From: Rhodobacter sp. NTK016B
GTDB lineage: Bacteria > Pseudomonadota > Alphaproteobacteria > Rhodobacterales > Rhodobacteraceae
Assembly: GCF_017303295.1 (NCBI RefSeq)
Contig: NZ_JAFKOK010000001.1
Coordinates: 405,975-469,974 of the forward strand
DNA length: 64,000 nucleotides
Direction of reading: 5' to 3'
Shown: positions 59,166 to 64,000 of the stretch, piece by piece
How the letters are laid out: each line of letters begins with the position of its first letter
Position numbering within the stretch: position 1 is the first letter of the stretch
Position numbers and translations under genes: made by a program
The notes under the pieces: generated by a model
Database searches by the model: none
What the model was told of the DNA's origin: nothing
What the model saw: the letters and a program-made list of their open reading frames with translations, nothing else

Positions 59166-60620
59166 TTAATAAGGGGCGTCGACGGGGTTCACGCCGACAT
59201 AGACGGACTTGATTTCGGTATAGTGTTCGAGCGCGGCATGGCCGTTCTCGCGCCCCACGCCCGACAGTTTCGAGCCGCCGAACGGCGCCTCGACAGGGGT
59301 GAGGTTATAGGCGTTGATCCAGCAAGTGCCCGCTTGCAGCTTGGCCGCCACGCGATGCGCGCGGGCAAGATCGGCGGTGAAGACGCCCGCCGCCAGCCCG
59401 AACTCGGTGCCATTGGCGCGGGCGATGACCTCGTCCTCGGTCTCGAAATCGAGAACCGCCATGACGGGGCCGAAGATTTCTTCCCGCGCGATGACCATAT
59501 CGTCACTGACATCGGCGAAAACGGTGGGACGCAGGTAGTTGCCCGGCCCCTCGATCCGCGCGCCTCCGGTTAAGAGGGTCGCCCCTTCGGCCTTCCCCTG
59601 CGCGATATAGCCCATGACCTTGCCCAGCTGATCGGCGGTGATCATCGGCCCCATCTGCGTGGCCTCATTCATCGGGTCACCGATGACGATGGCCTCGGTG
59701 CGTTCCCTAAGTCGGCTGAGGAACCGCTCTTTCAGGCCCTTCTGCACGAAGACCCGCGTCCCGTTCGAGCAGATCTGCCCGGTGGAATAGAAATTCCCCA
59801 GCATCGCCGCGCCGATCGCGTCTTCCAGACTGGCATCGTCGAAGATGACCAGAGGCGACTTGCCGCCCAGCTCCATCGTGACGTGGCGAATGCCCTCGGC
59901 GGCGGCGGCATAGACCTTGCGGCCCGTGGGCACCGAGCCCGTCAGCGAGACCTTGGCGACGCGGCTGTCGGTCACCAGCGCGGCCCCGACCCCGCCGCGC
60001 CCCTGCACGACGTTGAACAGGCCCTTGGGCGCGCCCGCTTCGATCAGGATCTCGGCCAGTTTCAGCGCGCAAAGCGGCGTCACGTCCGAGGGTTTGAAGA
60101 CCATCGCATTGCCAAAGGCCAGCGCCGGCGCGGCTTTCCAGCAGGCGATCTGGGTTGGGTAGTTCCACGCGCCGATGCCCACGCAGACGCCCAGCGGTTC
60201 GCGCGTGGTGTAGACGAAATCACCGCCGCCGACGGGGATTGTCTGGCCCGTCACGGTGGCCGCGAAACCGGCGAAATATTCCAGCGCATCGGCGCCTGAC
60301 GTCGCATCCGCGACCAGCGTTTCCTGCAGCGGCTTGCCGGTATCGAGCGTTTCCAGTTCGCTGAGCTCGCGGTTGCGCGCGCGAAGGATCCCGGCGGCCT
60401 TGTGCAGCACGCGCCCGCGTTCGACCGGGCGCAAGGCGGCCCATTCGACCTGCGCGCGCTGCGCGGCGTCTAGCGCCCGGTCGATCAGCTCGGGCGTAGC
60501 CTCGTGCAGGGTGGCGATCACCTCGCCCGTCGCGGCGTAGCGACATTCGATCGGCGCGCCGGACGTGTCCTCGACATAAGCGCCGTCGATGAAATGGCTG
60601 GCTGTCGGCTGCGCGCGCAT
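59166..60620 (-). CDS. betB: Betaine aldehyde dehydrogenase
   Basis: This 484-residue NAD(P)-dependent aldehyde dehydrogenase has the catalytic Cys284 in [12 protein letters not shown], the general-base Glu in [12 protein letters not shown] and the cofactor loop [12 protein letters not shown]. It oxidises betaine aldehyde to glycine betaine. Its ATG overlaps the betI TGA by one base, so translation is coupled. Confidence 0.95.
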   Translation of the reverse strand: MRAQPTASHFIDGAYVEDTSGAPIECRYAATGEVIATLHEATPELIDRALDAAQRAQVEWAALRPVERGRVLHKAAGILRARNRELSELETLDTGKPLQETLVADATSGADALEYFAGFAATVTGQTIPVGGGDFVYTTREPLGVCVGIGAWNYPTQIACWKAAPALAFGNAMVFKPSDVTPLCALKLAEILIEAGAPKGLFNVVQGRGGVGAALVTDSRVAKVSLTGSVPTGRKVYAAAAEGIRHVTMELGGKSPLVIFDDASLEDAIGAAMLGNFYSTGQICSNGTRVFVQKGLKERFLSRLRERTEAIVIGDPMNEATQMGPMITADQLGKVMGYIAQGKAEGATLLTGGARIEGPGNYLRPTVFADVSDDMVIAREEIFGPVMAVLDFETEDEVIARANGTEFGLAAGVFTADLARAHRVAAKLQAGTCWINAYNLTPVEAPFGGSKLSGVGRENGHAALEHYTEIKSVYVGVNPVDAPY

Positions 60621-61201
60621 CAGTGCCCCCCCTGCAAGGCAAGGGCGAGATAGGCTTCGACCCGCGCCGCGGCGGCGGGGCCATCGGGCGTGTCCGAACC
60701 AAGGGCCGCGTGCAGATAGGCGCCGTCGATCATCTCGGCCAGCGAATGCGCCACCGGCACCGCGCCTGCCCCCAGCAGCGGCCGCAGCGCGTGGGTCAGG
60801 TTCGACACGATTCGCCGCTGATAAATGTTCAGAAGACGCCGCACTTCGGTCTGGGTCTGCGCAAGCACGTAGAAATTCAGCCATGCCGCGACGACCTCGC
60901 GGCGGAAATTGGTGCCGGTAAACGACACCCGGATGATTGCCTTGGCGCGCGCCTCGGGGGTTTCGACGGCAACCAGCGCGCCGCGAATCTCGGCCCCGTA
61001 GGTCGTCAGCACATGACGCATCGCGGCGAGGAACATCGCCTCTTTCGAGCCGAAATAGTGATGCGCCAGCGCCGAGGACATGCCTGCGCGCTTGGCGATC
61101 CGGCTGACTGTCACCTCGAGCGTGCCGACGTTTCCGATCTCGGCGATTGTGGCCTTGATCAGCGAGGCGCGTCGTATAGGCTCCATCCCAATCTTGGGCA
61201 T
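60620..61201 (-). CDS. betI: Choline-responsive TetR repressor BetI
   Basis: This 193-residue TetR regulator begins [19 protein letters not shown]. Its helix-turn-helix is in [26 protein letters not shown] and its C-terminal domain is of the BetI type ([18 protein letters not shown]). BetI represses bet genes until choline binds. An operator-like dyad lies between it and choX. Confidence 0.94.
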   Translation of the reverse strand: MPKIGMEPIRRASLIKATIAEIGNVGTLEVTVSRIAKRAGMSSALAHHYFGSKEAMFLAAMRHVLTTYGAEIRGALVAVETPEARAKAIIRVSFTGTNFRREVVAAWLNFYVLAQTQTEVRRLLNIYQRRIVSNLTHALRPLLGAGAVPVAHSLAEMIDGAYLHAALGSDTPDGPAAAARVEAYLALALQGGH

Positions 61202-61251
61202 CGTTCATCCCTTCCAACCGGTCCGGACATTGCCCGAAACCGCAAACTTTG

Positions 61252-61290
61252 TTGATTCCGTGCTAGACCATGGTTTATTGATCAGTCAAT
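61252..61290. promoter_or_regulatory. Divergent betI/choX promoters with a BetI-like operator
   Basis: ATTGA-TCAG-TCAAT (61277-61290) lies within TTGATTG-N5-TCAATAA on the minus strand, close to the Escherichia coli BetI site. For choX, TTGATT (61252-61257) and TTATTG (61275-61280) are 17 bases apart. For betI, TTGACT sits inside the operator with CTAGCA 17 bases on. The operator overlaps both promoters. Confidence 0.65.
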
Positions 61291-61318
61291 CAACAAAAAA
61301 GACCAACAGGAGAGACCC

Positions 61319-62248
61319 ATGTCTTTGTCCCGATTGAGCCTGACCACTGCCGCGCTGACGCTGGCCGCCGCGCCGGCCTTTGCCGATTGTGGCACCGTGC
61401 GCTTTTCGGATGTCGGCTGGACCGACATCACCGCCACCACGGCGGTCGCCACGACGATTCTCGACGCGCTGGGTTACGAGACCGAAACGCTGGTCCTGTC
61501 GGTGCCGGTGACCTACACCTCGATGGCCAATGGCGATATCGACGTGTTCCTCGGCAACTGGATGCCGACGATGGAAGCCGACATCGCCCCCTATCGTGAC
61601 GCGGGCACCGTCGACACCGTGCGCATGAACCTGACGGGCGCCAAGTACACGCTGGCCACCAATGCCGCCGGCGCCGCGCTGGGGATCAGCAGCTTCGGCG
61701 ACATCGCCGCCCATGCCGATGAGCTCAACAGCCAGATCTACGGCATCGAGCCGGGCAATGACGGCAACCGCCTGATCCTCGACATGATCGAGGCGAATGC
61801 GTTCGACCTGCAGGGCTTCGAAGTCGTCGAAAGCTCGGAACAGGGGATGCTGTCGCAGGTTCAGCGCTCGGATCGGCGCGACGAGCCGGTCGTGTTCCTC
61901 GGCTGGGAACCCCACCCGATGAACGCCAATTTCGACCTTACCTATCTTGAGGGTGGCGACGACTACTTCGGCCCCAATTTCGGCGGCGCCGAGGTCTATA
62001 CCAACACCCGCGCGGGCTATGTCGAGGAATGCGCCAATGTCGGCGCGCTGCTCAATAATCTCGAATTCACGCTGGCGATGGAAAACGAGATCATGGGCGC
62101 GATCCTGAATGACGGCACCGCGCCAGAAGAGGCCGCCCGCGCTTGGCTCGCGGCCCATCCCGAGGTGCTCGAGCCGTGGCTGAACGGCGTGATGACGGTC
62201 GATGGCGGCGACGCGATGAGCGCCGTGAACGAAGCCCTCGAAGGCTAA
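61319..62248 (+). CDS. choX: Choline ABC importer, periplasmic binding protein
   Basis: This 309-residue protein has a signal peptide (residues about 1-22, APAFA) and the ChoX/OpuAC fold with DCGTVRFSDVGWTDITATTA, SMANGDIDVFLGNWMPTM and VFLGWEPHPMN, whose aromatic residues build the choline cage. AGGAGAG precedes the ATG. It delivers choline to ChoWV. A strong hairpin follows before choW. Confidence 0.94.
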   Translation: MSLSRLSLTTAALTLAAAPAFADCGTVRFSDVGWTDITATTAVATTILDALGYETETLVLSVPVTYTSMANGDIDVFLGNWMPTMEADIAPYRDAGTVDTVRMNLTGAKYTLATNAAGAALGISSFGDIAAHADELNSQIYGIEPGNDGNRLILDMIEANAFDLQGFEVVESSEQGMLSQVQRSDRRDEPVVFLGWEPHPMNANFDLTYLEGGDDYFGPNFGGAEVYTNTRAGYVEECANVGALLNNLEFTLAMENEIMGAILNDGTAPEEAARAWLAAHPEVLEPWLNGVMTVDGGDAMSAVNEALEG

Positions 62249-62256
62249 ACCCGGTC

Positions 62257-62285
62257 ACCCCGGCCCGCCCCCAGCGGGCCGGGGT
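62257..62285 (+). terminator. Intra-operon hairpin between choX and choW
   Basis: A perfect 12-base-pair stem (62257-62268 with 62274-62285) has a five-base loop and is followed by TT. It probably causes partial termination or protects the choX mRNA 3' end. Confidence 0.75.
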
Positions 62286-62306
62286 TTCCCTTTCAGCGGA
62301 ACACAA

Positions 62307-63158
62307 ATGTCAGACCCGATTTCCGACGCCATTACCGGGGCCAAGATCCCCGTAGGCCGCGTCGTCGCCGATGCCTTCACCTGGGTTCAGGACAATTTCT
62401 GGCCCTTCTTCGACGCCGTCGAACTGGGCCTGCGCAGCATCATCGACACGCTGGCGAGCGGCCTGATGACGCCGCATCCGCTGATCATCGTGGCGATTTT
62501 CGCGGCCATCACCTTTCTTCTGCAACGCAACTGGATCGCCGTCGCGCTGGTCGCGGGCTGTGCGCTGTTCGCGTGGAATCAGGGCTATTGGGAAGAAACG
62601 ATGGAGACCCTGACGCTGGTGCTAGGGTCGTGCGCGGTCTGCATGGCGGTCGGCGTGCCGATGGGCATCTTCAGCGCGCATCACCCGCGTTTCTATCGGG
62701 GCCTGACGCCGATTCTGGACCTGATGCAGACGCTGCCTACCTTCGTTTACCTGATCCCGGTTCTGGTGCTGTTCGGGCTGGGCATGGTGCCGGGCCTTGT
62801 GGCCACGGTGATCTTCGCCATGCCCGCCGCGATCCGCCTGACCGAGCTGGGCATCCGCTCGACGCCCACCGCCCTCTCCGAGGCCGCGACCTCGTTCGGG
62901 GCGACCAACATGCAGCGGATCTTCAAGGTCGAGCTGCCCTATGCCTTTCCGCAGATCATGGCGGGGCTCAACCAGACGATCATGCTGTCGCTGTCGATGG
63001 TGGTCATCGCCGGGCTCGTCGGAGCGCCGGGGCTGGGTGTCCCGGTCGTGCGCGCGCTGAACACGGTGAATGCGGCGCTGGGCTTCGAATCGGGCGCGGT
63101 GATCGTCGCCGTCGCCATCATGCTGGACCGGATGCTGCGCGTAGAGGTAAAATCGTGA
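62307..63158 (+). CDS. choW: Choline ABC importer, permease
   Basis: This 283-residue membrane protein has about six transmembrane helices and the BPD_transp_1 loop EAATSFGATNMQRIFKVELPYA (EAA motif). Its architecture is that of ProW/ChoW permeases. The final codons overlap the choV start by four bases. It forms the channel for choline with ChoV. Confidence 0.93.
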   Translation: MSDPISDAITGAKIPVGRVVADAFTWVQDNFWPFFDAVELGLRSIIDTLASGLMTPHPLIIVAIFAAITFLLQRNWIAVALVAGCALFAWNQGYWEETMETLTLVLGSCAVCMAVGVPMGIFSAHHPRFYRGLTPILDLMQTLPTFVYLIPVLVLFGLGMVPGLVATVIFAMPAAIRLTELGIRSTPTALSEAATSFGATNMQRIFKVELPYAFPQIMAGLNQTIMLSLSMVVIAGLVGAPGLGVPVVRALNTVNAALGFESGAVIVAVAIMLDRMLRVEVKS

Positions 63159-64000
63159 CCGAGACCGAACAGACCCAGACCACTGACCCCCAAGCGGAAA
63201 CCGATACCGCCTCCAAATCGCCGCAGACCTGCGTCAGCTTCCAGCATGTGTCGATCGTGTTCGGCGACAATCCGTGGCGCGCGATCCCCTTGATGGAAAC
63301 CGGGCAGTCGCGCTCGGACATCCAGAAAGAGACCGGTCAGGTGTTGGGCGTCCACGATTGCACGCTCGACGTGGCCGAGGGCGAGATCCTTGTGCTGATG
63401 GGCCTTTCGGGCTCGGGCAAATCAACGCTTCTGCGCGCGGTGAACGGGCTCAACCCGATCGTGCAGGGCGACGTTCTGGTGCGCTCAGGCGACACGATGG
63501 TGTCGGTTCCCAAGGCCTCGAAGGGGACGTTGCGCAAGCTGCGCATGAACTCGGTGGCGATGGTCTTTCAGCAATTCGGCCTGCTGCCGTGGCGGAGCGT
63601 GCGCGAAAACGTCGGCCTTGGGCTGGAACTGGCGGGGATGAGCCGCGCCAAAAAGGCCAAGCGCGTGGACGAACAGCTTGAACTGGTGGGCTTGTCGCAA
63701 TGGGCCACGCGCAAGGTGGGCGAATTGTCGGGCGGCATGCAGCAGCGCGTGGGGCTTGCCCGCGCCTTTGCCACCGATGCGCCGATCCTGCTGATGGACG
63801 AGCCCTTCTCGGCGCTCGACCCGCTCATTCGCACGCGGCTTCAGGACGAGCTTCTGGACCTGCAACAGCGCCTGAAACGCACGATCGTTTTCGTCAGCCA
63901 CGATCTGGACGAGGCGTTCAAACTGGGCAACCGCATCGCCATCATGGAGGGCGGGCGCATCATTCAATGCGGCACCCCGTCCGAGATCTACACCAACCCG
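63155..64000 (+). CDS. choV: Choline ABC importer, ATPase (3' truncated by the window)
   Basis: The frame is open from a GTG at 63155 to the window end (282 codons), so the C-terminal part is missing. It has the ProV/ChoV features: Walker A GLSGSGKST (residues about 83-91), signature LSGGMQQRVGLARAF and Walker B ILLMDEPFSALD. It powers choline uptake through ChoW. The N-terminal 30 residues are Thr/Glu/Gln-rich and variable. CBS domains usual for the family lie beyond the visible part, if present. Confidence 0.9.
   Translation, partial: MTETEQTQTTDPQAETDTASKSPQTCVSFQHVSIVFGDNPWRAIPLMETGQSRSDIQKETGQVLGVHDCTLDVAEGEILVLMGLSGSGKSTLLRAVNGLNPIVQGDVLVRSGDTMVSVPKASKGTLRKLRMNSVAMVFQQFGLLPWRSVRENVGLGLELAGMSRAKKAKRVDEQLELVGLSQWATRKVGELSGGMQQRVGLARAFATDAPILLMDEPFSALDPLIRTRLQDELLDLQQRLKRTIVFVSHDLDEAFKLGNRIAIMEGGRIIQCGTPSEIYTNP

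Overview
This window looks like an ordinary chromosomal segment of a Rhodobacterales bacterium (Rhodobacteraceae or Roseobacteraceae), probably marine or salt-tolerant. The GC-rich composition and strong third-position GC bias fit. So do several lineage-typical features: the propionyl-CoA carboxylase cluster with a PccR-type regulator and TTTGCAAA operators, the betIBA/choXWV block, HdaA next to ppk-ppx, NfuA-TsaB-RimI, and the TIGR02186/TauE and DUF6455 proteins. I saw no transposase, phage gene, tRNA, rRNA or CRISPR array. Almost every long open frame opposite a recognised gene is a codon-bias shadow.

Layout. 1-3125: glucosylglycerate metabolism (a truncated GH13 phosphorylase-like gene, a GpgS-like synthase and its HAD phosphatase). 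3282-4817: RecD-like helicase. 4969-7164: universal stress protein plus BCCT betaine/choline transporter. 7227-9574: small housekeeping genes (DUF6455, ThpR, a stand-alone RAM domain, an SDR, an entericidin-like lipoprotein). 9664-11378: TIGR02186 plus TauE/SafE exporter. 11501-16144: BMP-type nucleoside-like ABC importer. 16328-18531: RimI, TsaB, NfuA, PilZ. 18703-21315: ClpB. 21593-23901: LysR regulator with DoxX and a DODA-type extradiol dioxygenase. 23977-25920: large exported DUF4139 protein. 26075-28082: Usp plus Na+/alanine symporter. 28410-30997: MsbA-like ABC exporter and riboflavin synthase. 31143-35901: capsule genes kpsS, a kpsD/wza-like gene and kpsC. 35906-44072: peptidoglycan-binding lipoprotein, ferredoxin, AI-2E-type membrane protein, HdaA, Ppk, Ppx, a secreted acidic protein and a TerB-DnaJ protein. 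44224-55805: propionate/methylmalonyl-CoA assimilation (scpA, pccA, pccB, pccR) with small accessory genes and an MFS pump. 55884-57448: YdcH-like protein, hemerythrin, thermonuclease. 57503-64000: choline to glycine betaine genes (betA, betB, betI) divergent from a choline ABC importer, whose ATPase gene is cut by the window end.

The main theme is osmoprotection. The window can make and recycle glucosylglycerate, import betaine-type solutes through BCCT, and import choline and oxidise it to betaine. A second theme is propionyl-CoA to succinyl-CoA conversion under PccR. Regulatory sequence is readable at many junctions: intrinsic terminators, PccR boxes at pccB and pccR, a BetI-like operator between betI and choX, a LysR-type palindrome before doxX, a hairpin between choX and choW, and several genes that look leaderless because a TAnnnT-like box ends exactly six bases before ATG. 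I found no clearly novel large system. The best leads are the regulatory patterns, an antisense overlap at the ppx 3' end, and conserved unknowns sitting inside known operons.
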